NCBI RefSeq assembly: GCF_000281045.1
Contig: NW_008246085.1
Span: 37,888 to 101,887, forward strand
Length of the DNA stretch: 64,000 bases
Origin: Saprolegnia diclina VS20
Taxonomy: Eukaryota; Oomycota; Saprolegniomycetes; Saprolegniales; Saprolegniaceae
Direction of reading: 5' to 3'
This document shows, in pieces, positions 33,242 through 44,343 of the stretch (its first letter is position 1; each line of letters starts with the position of its first letter). The position numbers and the translations under genes were made by a program. Under the pieces are notes generated by a model, which was given only the letters and a program-made list of their open reading frames with translations, was not told the DNA's origin and made no database searches.

Positions 33242-33733
33242 ATGTACCAACAGCCTCATCCCGGTCAGCCGCAGTACCCCGGCCAGCAGCAACAGTACCC
33301 CGGCCAGCCGCAGCAGCAGTACGGCGCGCAACCCGGCTACCCGCCGCAGCAGCCCGGCTACCCGCCGCAGCAGCCCGGCTATCCGCCGCAGCAACCGGGT
33401 TACCCACCGCAGCAGCCGTACGGTGCGCAGCCCGGGTACCCGCCGCAGCAATACGCTCCTCAGTACGCGCCGCAGCAGTACCCGCCGCAGCAGCAGTACT
33501 ACGCGAACCAAGGCCGCCAACTCTTCCAGACCGCGACCGCGCCCCAAGGCATGTACCAACAGCCCGCGCAGCCCATGTATGTGGCGCAGCCGGGCGTCAT
33601 GTACGGTGGTCACAAGGTGAAGCACTACAAGTACAAGAACAAGGGCTTCAAGGGCTTCAAGGGTCATAAAGGCTTCAAGGGCCACAAGGGCTTCTTTGGC
33701 GGCCGCCGCCACAAGGGCTTCAAGTTCTTCTAG
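33242..33733 (+). CDS. XYPPX-repeat low-complexity protein 2
   Basis: Single exon, 163 aa. MYQQP start, then about a dozen YPPQQ/PGYPPQQ units, a QLFQTATAP block shared with protein 1, a VAQPGVMYGG block, and a C-terminus of lysine-glycine-phenylalanine repeats (GFKGFKGHKGFKGHKG) that again ends KGFKFF. Tandem duplicate of the 32291 gene with longer repeats and a more basic tail (Lys/His in place of Gly/Met). Its stop codon is only four bases from the stop of the flavin-reductase gene on the other strand, so the two transcripts must overlap at their 3' ends. Confidence 0.8.
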   Translation: MYQQPHPGQPQYPGQQQQYPGQPQQQYGAQPGYPPQQPGYPPQQPGYPPQQPGYPPQQPYGAQPGYPPQQYAPQYAPQQYPPQQQYYANQGRQLFQTATAPQGMYQQPAQPMYVAQPGVMYGGHKVKHYKYKNKGFKGFKGHKGFKGHKGFFGGRRHKGFKFF

Positions 33734-33737
33734 GCTC

Positions 33738-34594
33738 TTAATCGTCAAATGTTGGTGTGACGCATGCAAACACTTTGGTGCCGAGGAACGTCAAGTACGG
33801 CGGCAGATCTCGCGACTGCGGCGCAAAGTGCTTTCCGTTCCAGTACGCGGCCTTGGCCCACGCAGCGACCTGCGTGCACGTCAAGAGGTTGTGCCCGTCG
33901 GTCTCGAGCACGGCGTCGACGCGACACACAATGTGCGCCACGCAGTCGACCTAGCGTGCAGATACATGTATTCCTTGTCAGACGGCAGAGCGTACCAGCG
34001 CCACGCAGCCCGAGGCGGCGTCGTACACGTCGGCGTCGCGCAAGTCCTTCTTGGACATTCCGTGCTTGCGCTTGAGCGGCCGGAGCGGCGCCCAGCCCGG
34101 CGGGCACGTTGCCAGCTGCAGCGTCTCAAACTTGTCCACGTCGGCGCCCGAGCAGCCGCCGATGGCCAGGATCGTTGCCTCGTGCGCTTTGGTCGGAACG
34201 TTGAGCACTAGGCAACAGCGTGAGACGACGACGACGAGCTTGGCATGCAGACCAAAGTACTGGCCCGGAGTGTGGACAAAGGTCGCGGTGTGGCGCTTGC
34301 AGTTCATGGAGCAGATAAACTTGCCCTAAGGTAGCGCGGTATGATGCATGTGCCTCATTCTCTTGACCGTCGTACGTGGTTGTTGATGGGCGTGAGCCAC
34401 GTGATGGTCATGACGTTCCGGCAGCGACTCGCGTCGTCGTCGCCGCTCTGGACGCTCAAGAGGCAAACGGGGTTCGGATAGAGCAGTCGACTCAGCATGT
34501 TCTTGTCGACTTGCACGATCGCGTCCGGCGCGCTCGCCGCCAGCTGCGCGTCTTGGCGCTCGGCTGCACCATCGGTCCGATCTGTCGTGCTCAT
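33738..34594 (-). CDS. Flavin reductase-like (FMN-binding split barrel) protein
   Basis: Four exons: 34594-34376, 34325-34253, 34207-33996 and 33950-33738 (introns 50, 45 and 45 bp), 238 aa. The sequence follows the flavin reductase/flavoredoxin pattern: NPVCLLSVQSGDDDASRCRNVMTITWLTP near the N-terminus (substrate/FMN loop), then KFICSMNCKRHTATFV, FVLNVPTKAHEA and IGGCSGADVDKFE, with a strand-rich end. Such proteins bind FMN and reduce flavins with NAD(P)H or serve as flavin carriers. No targeting signal. Start chosen at MSTTDRTD (ATG 34592-34594). It lies 61 bp downstream of the rhomboid stop on the same strand. Confidence 0.8.
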
Positions 34595-34655
34595 GGCAAG
34601 TTTCAAAACTCAAAATCAACTCAACCGCACTAAAAAATATCACATCGTTTGAGTT

Positions 34656-35721
34656 TTATCGGCGGCGCAGCTCGGCGGCGTGGAGACGCCGAGCGTAGGC
34701 AGCGTCGGCCGCCTCCATACGACGTCGGTCATTCGACGCGGTCGATGCAGTCGCGCGGTGGCCGGACGCGCCGCTGCGGTACGCATAGCGCTGCGGTGCA
34801 ACGTTGAGGCGCCACGTCGGACAGCTCACGTAGAGATAGCCTACAACCTGTCGCGACCTCCTCCCTGCCTTCAAAGGCGAATACCAGCGAGGATTCCTGC
34901 GAGGTGGCCGAGAAACGACGACTGCGGGACAGCGACGTGCAAGTACAAGAGCTCGACCCACGCAAGGTACTTGGTGGGTAGCGCCAGCCCCATCCAGTGC
35001 GAGCGCGCCGGTGACGACGTGTTGAGGACCACCTACGTCTCGCGTGCGATCTCGAAGTCGACCCTGCGTCAAGGACCTTGAGAGCAAAGAGGACGCCCGA
35101 GAAGCCGATGGAGCACTGGCGCAGCGGCCACTACACATCACAAACTGCATATCCAAGATGCATGCAATGCGTACGTTCGAGTCGGTGGCCGTCGCCCATA
35201 CGTAGGCCGCTGCGACGGTGATGCCTTGGGCGAGAACGAGCAGCGTCGCCAGCAGCTGCAGAAAGTGCGCACTGCCAAGCGCGCCTTCGAGCTGGACACC
35301 CTTCCAGAGGAGCGACGCGCTATACATGGACATGCGGCGAACGCGATTGCGCAGAATGTACAGGTTGTGGTACAGGTGCCACGCATCCGAGTGCAGAAAG
35401 GCCGAGACGAGGAGCCTCGGCAGGCTCTTTGTTCACAGAATGATCGCCGGACAGCTAGCATTAGCGTGTCAGTATGGCGTCGAGGTAGAGACGACGTACA
35501 GAGCGTAGTGCGCTGCCGTCGGTATGCTCGGGCTTGTCCCGCGGAAGACAAAGAGCCATGTCATCGCACCTACGCACGTCCATCCTGGCATTGTACGCAC
35601 AAGGCGACGGCGCACCCACCAAGACGAGGGTCACAGGCGGCTTGCGCTCGAGGGCCTGGACCTGCCCCGCGAGCCGCAGTAGCAGCACGACGAGCATTGG
35701 GTCGGCGCGGGCCCGCCGCAT
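34656..35721 (-). pseudogene. RHBDD1/RHBDL4-type rhomboid protease with in-frame TGA
   Basis: Intramembrane serine protease of the ER-associated rhomboid type. Seven exons: 35721-35616, 35569-35500, 35454-35362, 35319-35175, 35130-35077, 35032-34885 and 34840-34656; introns 42-46 bp, 266 codons before the final stop. Family blocks are clear: PPVTLVLVGA in helix 1, LPRLLVSAFLHSDAWHL, then NLASLLWKGVQLEGALGS, catalytic Ser in GFSGVLFALK (about 149) and catalytic His in FLGHLAGILAG (about 199). In exon 3 codon 66 is TGA (35433-35435), while the sequence on both sides aligns with homologues. Either the copy is a recent pseudogene or allele, the base is an error, or a different intron is used (donor at 35495, acceptor at 35427), which removes the TGA and a few residues in frame. 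It is head to head with IML1, 109 bp apart. Confidence 0.7.
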
Positions 35722-35830
35722 CTTGGCAACGGTTGCTGTACGGATATTCCGACCAGCTGGGTCCGGTTGAAGGTCGTGTTCTCTCCGGTGGGCCAGGAGA
35801 TCAGACGCAAGATCATCACGTGCCGGTACG
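35722..35830. promoter_or_regulatory. Short divergent promoter, rhomboid/IML1
   Basis: 109 bp separate the two start codons, so both 5' UTRs and core promoters must be compressed into or overlap this segment. No TATA box is visible. Confidence 0.5.
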
Positions 35831-38800
35831 ATGAAGGCGTCGCGTCGGCAGAGCAGCTCGCAGCGAAGCACGAAGCGACTGCAAGCGTCGTACAAGCTCA
35901 CGGTCCATGGGCCCGAGTATGGCACGGGGGAAGAGCTCGTGATCAACCCGGAAGCCTTCCCGGATGCCAAGGTACTACTACTACATCGACATGATGCGAC
36001 TGGCGAATCCGCCTATGCTGCATGTAGGTGCACGACCTCTGGGAGATCTCGCAGCCCGACCGCGAACACCCGCGTCTCGTCATGCAGATCCGGTCGCTCG
36101 CGCCTATCCGCGGCAAATTCCAAGTTGAAGGCAACCGCGTGGCCTCCGCTCATGCATGACGTATCTAGATTAGCATCTTGAAGGACATTGCAGCGCAGTT
36201 CCAGCTCGACACATACCACGAAGTCGTCGTGCAGGTAGCAAGCCATCTACGCCTTCGCACCTCGCTACCTGCGCCACGTAGAAAATCGAGCCCACGGACG
36301 CGACCGTCGACTTCATCGAGCTCTCGTTCAAGGACCAGTTCATGTCGCGCGCCGATATCTGGCGCTACAAGGCACGAGCCTCTTCCATCGGCGAGGCCAT
36401 GACAGACATATCGTAGGTCGCCATGATCGGCCGCTGCATGTACGCGGGCAAGATGTACGAGACGTTGGGCACGCGTGCGCAGGTGCATAGTCGTCTCGCA
36501 TGTACACCGTCCCAATACGGAGGCTGAGTAGGCCGAGATGCTCTTGGCGAATGAAAAGACTGTGCTCTGCGGCGTCATGGCCAGCCACACCAAGCTCATT
36601 CTCCGCTCCAAGTCGTCGCGCATCTTTTGGCTCATCCACATGAGCCGTGAGATGTGGGACTTTGACGACGACGGCGAAATGTACTTTGAGAAGCTCGTGA
36701 ACCGCCTGGTTCGGGTAGGTTTCTATCTCAGAACTTATTGCGACTACATGCGCGTAGGGCCTCGTCGCCAAGTGGCAGGAAACCTCGGTGAGCCACTCGG
36801 TGACCGTCCTCATGTTCTCGCGGAGTTACTACGAGAAGGACCAGTTTCCCAACGACTTTGACCCGACAGCCTATGCGTTTGCGAACGAGTGCCAATCGCA
36901 GGGCTTTGGACCGGGCGTGGCGGCGGCCCACATGGCGTCCGGGCACGGTCCGTCGATCAACGTCGACTGCGAAGGCCGCTACTATGAAGATTTCTACAGT
37001 GTGATCGTCCAAGACTACACGGGCCCGGACTGGTCCCAGCTCTTCAAGGTCCTCAAGCGCGAGTTTGCGACGTATGCGCAGCAGCACCGGTGGCGGCTGC
37101 CCCAAGACACACAGCACGCCAAGTATGAAGTCCGTCGCGTCGACGACCCGGTGACAAACGCGCCCTCCTTTGGTACGCGCTTGTGATGACGCTTTCTATC
37201 AATGTATCGAGAAACATTGGGTAGCGGTGCAGTGGACAGCGCTCCCGCACGGCGTTCCGGCGCGCGCGATCGACGGCAACATGCTCGAAGCCATCAATGT
37301 GACGCTCAACATCTTTGACAAGCACTACATGGACCGCGATCTCTACCGCGCCGGCCAAGGCATCGTCATGATCACGGCGGGCTGCAGCGTCTACAAGGCA
37401 AGACTCAGAGTCTTCTCCAGTCCAGCTCATTTGTGAGTAGGTTCGGCAGCGCCTCGCGCAGATCACCAAGCAGCGCATGATGGACACGGGCGTCGGCATG
37501 GACATGATCTCGCTCACCAAGCCGCCGATGCACCCGGTGCCGCTTTTCATTTGGCAAAAAAAGTGTGCGACGGACCTCCCGACCGTCACGAGCTCGCCTC
37601 TTTTCTGTGTGGCGGAGGACCAAAGCATTCCGCTCGCACCGCTCTCGCCAACCCTGCCAGCCGCGCCAACGCCCCCAGCGACGATGGATGCGTCGACGTA
37701 CAACGTGCCGCACTGGATCAACGTGAGCTTCCTCGACTTTGACTGCACCTGCGGCGCCGCGAAGAAGAGTCTCCTGCGCTGCGCCTGCCTCGACGCGCAA
37801 AACGACGCGTTCCACGCACTCCCGGCGTCGCGTATGTTTGACATCATCGCCCCCGAAGCGTGCATGGTGTTTCCCGTCGCGCTTCGCAAGCTCTTGGCGC
37901 CGTCATTGCCGTCACCGCGGGCGTCATCGCGGGCGCCGACCCGCGGCGCGATCTTGTCGCAGCTCACGCGGCTTCACACGCCGGCGTCGTGGAGCATCGA
38001 GAAGGCGCCGGCCCACATGCACGAGTGGTGGCTCCAGCCGCACATGTCAACGCGCGATCTGCTCGCCGAGTACGACGATACCGTGTTTGACTTGAGCGAG
38101 ATGATGGCGCCCAAGCCAACGACGTACGGAAAGCGGCCGTCGATCGTGTACTTGGACATGCAAGCCAGCCCGGGACTACCGCCGATGATGACGCCGTCCT
38201 TTGCGCGGCGCATCACGAGCATGCACAATCTCCAGCGCCACAACAGCGGCGCGACGCCCAACCGCAGTGCGGCCACGTCGCTCAGCCGGAGCTTCCCCAA
38301 GACGCCCGACTTTGGCCCGCGGAGCCCGCTCATGGACGGGAGCCCGACCGAGTCGGAGCAGCCCAACGTCGTCTCGTCGTTGGACCTCGGCACGTCGATG
38401 GACTCGAGCTTGAGCTTGATGAAGCACCGGAGCATGACGGACTTCCTCGTGAGTCCCCGCAGCCGCATCTCGTCGACCGAGCTTCCGCAGGCGTCGTCGT
38501 CGCCCAGTACAAAGCCAGTCCGCGTGAGTCCGCCAACGCACATGAACCCGTTCCAGCTCAACGAGTGTTCGACGCGGCTGACGTCGAACCGGCGGCGCTG
38601 GAGCCACATTTTTCCGTGGAGTCAGTCGGAGCACTGGATCTCGGGCCCCAATTGGAAGTCGCTCGTGAACCCCGCGGTGCTGCCGCTCACGACCGACTAC
38701 TACCCGGCGCCGAACGAGCTCCATACAAGCTACACCGAGTCATTTTACACGCTCATGCTGCTCGAGAACAGCTCGAGCTTGAGCACGCACCAACTGCTCG

Positions 38801-40044
38801 TCGAGATGGTGTGCCAGCGGCTCTCGTGCGACTACCAGCTCGTGACGCTCCATGACGACGACATCAAGGTCGACGTGCCGACAGTCTACCACCTCTCCAT
38901 GGGCCACCGCATCCACGTCCTCAACTACGACGAGCAGCAGCAATCGATTGATGTCAAGTGCTACTTCAAACGGCCCAAGACGTACGCTGCGTCCAACGAG
39001 CCCGTCGTGTACCAGTACTCGCTCTACAATGGCCTCACCAAGACGTTCCAGAAGGAGCAGCAAGCGTTCTACGAGCTCCCGCACCCCCAAGACAACTGGA
39101 ACACGACCGACAACCTCTTGTCCGGGTACGTTGACACGATGCCGGACAGCTCCAAGTGCCGGCGCATCCGCTTTGTCATCGTGCCCCCGATTGGCATTGC
39201 GACCACATTCGACGAAGCCGCGTACTTTGCCAAGTTTCAAAAAGTCGTCGATTTCTTCCAGTCCAAAGTCGGAAAGGACGACCTTGTCAACGTGACGCTC
39301 CAAACATCGAGTGACGCGTCGAAAGCGGCGTCCAATGAACCGGGGGCGCCGAAGAAGGCGACGGCCCGCGCCTACTACCGCGTCAACTGCAGCACGTCCG
39401 CGCGCTTGGACGTCGACTGCCGAAGCGAGTGGCTCATGCTGCTCCTCGACCAAGTCCACGACGTCGGGTCGACGTACCATGTGGACGTGCGCTGGCTTGC
39501 GTGCAGCGGGTCGGTCGTCGAGGACTTCATCTCGGGGCTTCGGCGCAAGTGCAAGCAAGCCGGCGTCGAGCTGCGGCGCATTCCCGAGTACACGCAGGTA
39601 CATTATCTCCAAGTCCACCCGTTTCTGTCGCCGATGCTGCTGCCGTTCCCGCTCGCAAGCATGCGCGGGTGTGCGCTGCGGGCGACGGACGAGATCCACA
39701 CGCAGCTCGTGCTGCTCGGCTTCATCCGCGACGGCGCCCACGTCGCAGGCTCGGCCGGCATTGGGTACGGCCTCGGCATTGAGCAGCGCAAGCCGCGCCA
39801 GCCAGTTCTGCGCAAGTCGTCGAGTTATGTCTCCAAGCTCGACCAGTGGAAGGAGCGCGGGTACGAGCAGTACATGCACCGGAGCGCGCCCGTCTTCCTC
39901 CGTGTGCTCCACGACGCACTGGTGTGGATCCCGAGCTACGCGTACGAGACGCCGTTTGAACTGACGCCCGACGTGCTCTTCACCAAGGTCTGCCAGTGGA
40001 TGCACAAGTCCCTCGAGCGCAAAATGCGGTCCGACAGCGCCTAA
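35831..40044 (+). CDS. IML1: IML1/DEPDC5-like GATOR1 subunit
   Basis: Subunit of the GATOR1 complex (with NPRL2 and NPRL3), the Rag GTPase-activating brake on TORC1 under amino-acid starvation, at the vacuole or lysosome surface. Nine exons: 35831-35971, 36028-36123, 36169-36234, 36282-36371, 36417-36482, 36532-36714, 36758-37172, 37225-37397 and 37441-40044; 1277 aa. Introns 4 (36372) and 8 (37398) begin with GC, the rest with GT. Recognisable blocks: [123 protein letters not shown] and a C-terminal block near 39440-40040. The DEP domain of animal and yeast members is not evident. Codons and frame are continuous across all junctions. Confidence 0.9.
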
Positions 40045-41827
40045 CGTAGCTAAGCCAAAGTCCACTCCTGCTTGATAAATATCGGACTTGTACTTGGCTG
40101 GTACAGCGCCACCGTAAGGAGGGCATTTGAGTCGACGGAGTGAGCGCTTTCTCTGGGAGACAAATGCGATAGTTGTGGGTTCGGAGAAGATAACAAATTG
40201 TGGCGTCTGAAACGAATATATTTGTTGGGCTTGATGTATGCCCTGGATTGGTTGGAGACTTAGGGACTAAGCTTTTGAAAATCAAGTTCTCAGAGAAAGA
40301 AACTCCGCAATTTTAGTTAGGAAGAACGAAAGTTATATAGATAGGTTTTTCTCATCCTAGAACTTGGTCGATATAGATGTACATAGGGGCATATTTGTTT
40401 CAGACGTAAAATAGCAAGGTTATGCTCAGCGGGCCCGGCGGACGCTACAGCGAGTAGCGTACGTCGGGCTCTCATACAAGAGGTGTCAGAAATCTAGCTA
40501 ATCATCACAAAAGATATGCCCCTAACAGCTAAAGTACATAAACACTAGGTTGCGTGTTCCTCAGAAACAGCCAAATTCTCCGCATTGATTGCTCAGCCGG
40601 TAATTCCAAATTTGAATCATCATAGGAAGCTCTTGTCACTAGACTACCAATTCAAAACTGAGCTTCGACAGAGCGGGCTCGTTCGCTGCGGCTGCTGGCC
40701 AATCGTCGGCATTGCCAGACGGTGATTGGCTGGCACTTTTGACACCTTTTGACATGCATGCGGATTGGCTACGAATTTTGAGCGTTGACCAATGAAAACG
40801 ACATTTATGCGACCTTTCAACTGTCGGCACCAGCCAATGAAATGGCTTCGTCGATCGCTGCCAGGGAAACCCTGCTACTGCCCTGATCCTTCGCGATGCC
40901 GAGTCTTTTGAATGGGTCGGACGCGTCCATTTGTCAGCATCGATGGCAAAGCGCTTTGCTAGTGCGCGAGGGCTCAACTTCTTCCTATAGCCCTACGAAG
41001 CCATTCATTGCACATTAGGATCGAGCTAACTAGGGCAAAGTCCTTGGTGTGATGCTGGGATTTACGTCGCTCAGTCGTCGACCGCATTCGTGTCGGTAGC
41101 TAATGGCGTTAATATGTTCGTTGTGGTCAAGACGGAGGGTCATTTCAGTAGACGTTGGTCCAGCAGGTAGAGCTATATTCCTGATCGTGCCTCATAATCA
41201 AGCGAGTGTACATCCGGCAAAAGCGAACCACGTACGAGCCAACATCAACGCTTTGCCACATGTGCACAGCTAAGACACTCGCTGTTGGAATACGTTCTTG
41301 ACACCACGATTACGATCTTAGTTTCGCACTGAACCAGAGACGTAACCCTTCCACCCGTACTAGCATAGTAGCAATCGATTGTTTTCACTGACGGTAGAGG
41401 TCCCGACGACGCTTGCGCTTGGGACTCTCGGCGTCGATGAATCCATTTAGTCAGTTGGAAATGGTCCACGCCCGCCCTATATTGATCTTCAATCGTCCAC
41501 TTGCCGCTGCATATATATTATGCAACGCGGAGAGCAATATATATTTGCCCAGCGGCGCGTCGATGGGACGGTGGTGGTGTCTGCAGTGTCGTGTCGTGTT
41601 CGACAGCCGAATGTTCCGTCGAACGTCGACGTTTTATCAGCTTCGTCTCAAGTACTGTACCAACTTGATACGATGCGCAGTGAGACAGAAACGAGAATAT
41701 CCCGGCCATCGGGCAAGAGGACGACCGCCAGAACGGCAATCGGGATCGCCACAAAGACATGCTACGCTAGCGCGTCTATGGCGCGACGCGTGGCACGACG
41801 GTGGGTCATTCTGCTACTGGCGCCGCC
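40045..41827. other. Spacer with an orphan CCAAT cluster
   Basis: 1.8 kb. Five CCAAT/ATTGG boxes lie within 40699-40838 with no gene next to them. The last 370 bp before the P4H start include AT-rich TATA-like runs at about 41511-41550. Nothing codes convincingly. Confidence 0.5.
40699..40838. promoter_or_regulatory. Cluster of five CCAAT boxes
   Basis: CCAAT at 40699, 40789 and 40834 and ATTGG (inverted) at 40725 and 40764. Similar boxes sit 50-250 bp before several genes here, so this may be the promoter of an unrecognised transcript. Confidence 0.4.
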
Positions 41828-44081
41828 ATGACCAAGACAGCTGCTGCAGCGCGCGAGCCCGAGGCAGAGGCCTCGCCCACCAAGGCCAAGGTGCCAGCCA
41901 AGGCCAAGCCTAGCAGCTTCAACTTGGTGTGGTACCTCGTGCCCGTGCTTTTTGCCATTGCTGCAGGGCTGTACTCGTTCCCGCTCGAGACAAACGACGA
42001 TGCGCTCGTCTTCTCCAAGGGCCCGCGCCAGCTCGCCGTCAACATGTCGGCGCCGCTGCCAGACAAGTACCGGAGCGATATCGTGCGCATCCAGACACGC
42101 AAGCTCCTTTCGCCCGACCCTGCGTGCGTGCCGCCGATGGCGCCCACCGACCGCGTGCATGTCACAGCGTACCTCGATCGCCCCGAGACGCTGCGCGCGC
42201 AAAAGTCTGTGCTGCTCTTGCTGAACGGCGAGAACGACGGCGTCGTCTTGCCGTGGGACGTGGCCGACGGCTGTTTGCACGCGCTAACGGCGTCGGCGGC
42301 GTTTGCGCTGGGCGTCGATGCCGACTACGCGGCCAACGGACTTCGCCTCCACAACAGCGACGGGCAGCAAATCGATACCGCGGCCGAGTTGGACCGCGAC
42401 CGCATCGTGTACATCCTTACCGACTTTCAGCTGTGGGTGTGGCCGGGCATCCAAGTCGGCTATGAGCGAACGGTGGACGGCATCACGCTCAAGACGCTCT
42501 CGTTGGCGCCGCTCGTGTTTGGCGTCGAAGACTTCTTCACGTCGGACGAAACCGAGTACGCGATCGAGCTCGGGTTGGAGCATTTGAGTCGGTCGCCGGT
42601 CGACAGCAAGGAAGCGCCGGACGGGTACCACGCCGACCGCACGAGCTTCACGGCGTTTCTCGACGACTCGCACTACACGCGCAACTTTCGCGCCCGAACG
42701 GCTGCGCTCGCGCGGCTGCCGTCGCCCGTCTACTGCGAACGCATGCAACTGCTGCGCTATCAGACCGGCCAGTTCTTCCGCCAGCACGAAGACTACTTCA
42801 GCTCCAAAGACTTTTTGCAGCAATCGGCGACCGCGGTCGCCGACTATGAGGCGTGGGCGAATTGGGCGGCTGCGACGATCGACGCGCTGCCCGAGAGCGT
42901 CCCCGTGCGTTTTCAACGCGGCCATCCGCTGTACCCGGTCGTGGCCGACACGAGTCGGTGGCAGCATGCGCTGTTGCAGCTCTTCTTGGACGAGGCCGCG
43001 GCCAATGGCTACTTTGCCACCGAGCACGTCTCGGACGTTGCGTGGCGCGACTGGATCCAGGAGAACGTTCAGAACAAGGCTGTCGACATCCTCAAGCAGC
43101 TTCTCGAGTCCAAGCCGTACATGCTCGATGGCATCATTGCCGCATGGGAAAAGCACATTGGGCTCCCCGCCCTCCACTACAAGTAGGACTTCCGCAGTGA
43201 GGCATAAGAGTCTCACGCCGCGTAGGGCGCCCAAGCACCCGCCGAGTGGCGTATCGCACTACTTTCGCTGGATCCGCTGGGCCAAGGAGCGCGTCGAGCA
43301 AGTCGGCGAGGATGCGCCGGTCGTCGTGCGCACGTACGGCCGCGACTACCCGACGTATCGCATGCAGTTCCAGACCACGGTATGACGTGGTCCGCTCGTG
43401 CTGCCACGTGTCTAAAGTGGCGTGTGTTTAGATGATCACGTACGTTTTGGAGGACTACACGCCTGCGGAAATCGATGCGGCGCTGGGCGCACCCAACATG
43501 GCGGCGTGGCTGGAAGAGAACAAGGACGCGACCGATGCCCTCCTCAACATTCTCCGTACCGCCCCCGCCATGTTTGACCTCGTTGTCGCGTCGTGGACCA
43601 AACGTGCGGGCGACGCTTTTGCCTACACGTACATTTTGTGCTCCGAGGACAACTTGTCTGATTTGCGTGCGTAGAAAACCGGTGCAGTTTCAGCACTTTG
43701 AGCCGAACCGGTTCGTGACGCTCTTTTTGTACCTCAACGACGTGCCCGAGGGCGGCGAGACCGTGTTCCCGTACTCCAAGGAGCGTTTGGTGACGGACAT
43801 TCAACGCGACGGCATGGCCGAGTGCTCCGAGGGCCTCGCGGTGCCGGCCCAGCGGCTCAAGGCCGCCTTCTTCTACGACCAGACGGGCCAGAACATTCTT
43901 GACCCGCTCAGCCTCCACGGCGGGTGCCCGCCTGCCCGAGGCACCAAGTGTACGAGCGCGTCCATTGGTCGATCGATTCTCCGAATGACTCATCTCTCGT
44001 TGTCGTGTAGTTGGCGCCAACCTCTTTACGTGGAACGCCGACGCCGACGAAGGCTCGAACGCGTGGGGCTTTGGCGGCTAG
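41828..44081 (+). CDS. Membrane-anchored prolyl 4-hydroxylase (copy 1)
   Basis: Fe(II)/2-oxoglutarate dioxygenase that hydroxylates proline, probably in the ER or Golgi lumen. Five exons: 41828-43182, 43226-43379, 43432-43628, 43675-43949 and 44011-44081 (introns 43, 52, 46 and 61 bp), 683 aa. A Lys/Ala-rich cytosolic start is followed by one membrane segment (about 40-58, type II anchor). A domain of about 190 residues not known to me follows, then the catalytic part: RTSFTAFLDD, LLRYQTGQFFRQHEDYF with the iron ligands His320 and Asp322, FVTLFLYLNDVPEGGETVFP, distal His about 650 and the 2-oxoglutarate lysine about 660, ten residues later as usual. Some 230 residues separate HEDYF from NRFVTLFLYL, far more than in plain P4Hs. 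Paralogue of the gene at 62586. Confidence 0.88.
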
Positions 44082-44343
44082 AACTCGGTTGTCCGTGTGT
44101 TTGCATCTTGGTGTGTTCGACAAAGTACAGGGTACACACTTTTTTTGGTCCAAGCTAACACGCCACGAGCCGGTGTTCCTGGACGTGTTGGTGGGTCCTA
44201 CGCGACGCCTGTACGCAGCTCCTCGTACGATGAGCGATGAATGCTTCATGGTGGCAAATTGATACGTTGAAACTAGAAAGACGAGACGAGGGTCGCTCAC
44301 GTAGAATGCAAATGGAATAAATTAAGCGTCCTTGTGCGGGACC

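Noticed and set aside
39595-39612. Possible GT-AG pair inside IML1 exon 9 (about 16 bp)
   Set aside because: Far too short to be an intron, and the read-through sequence is homologous and in frame.
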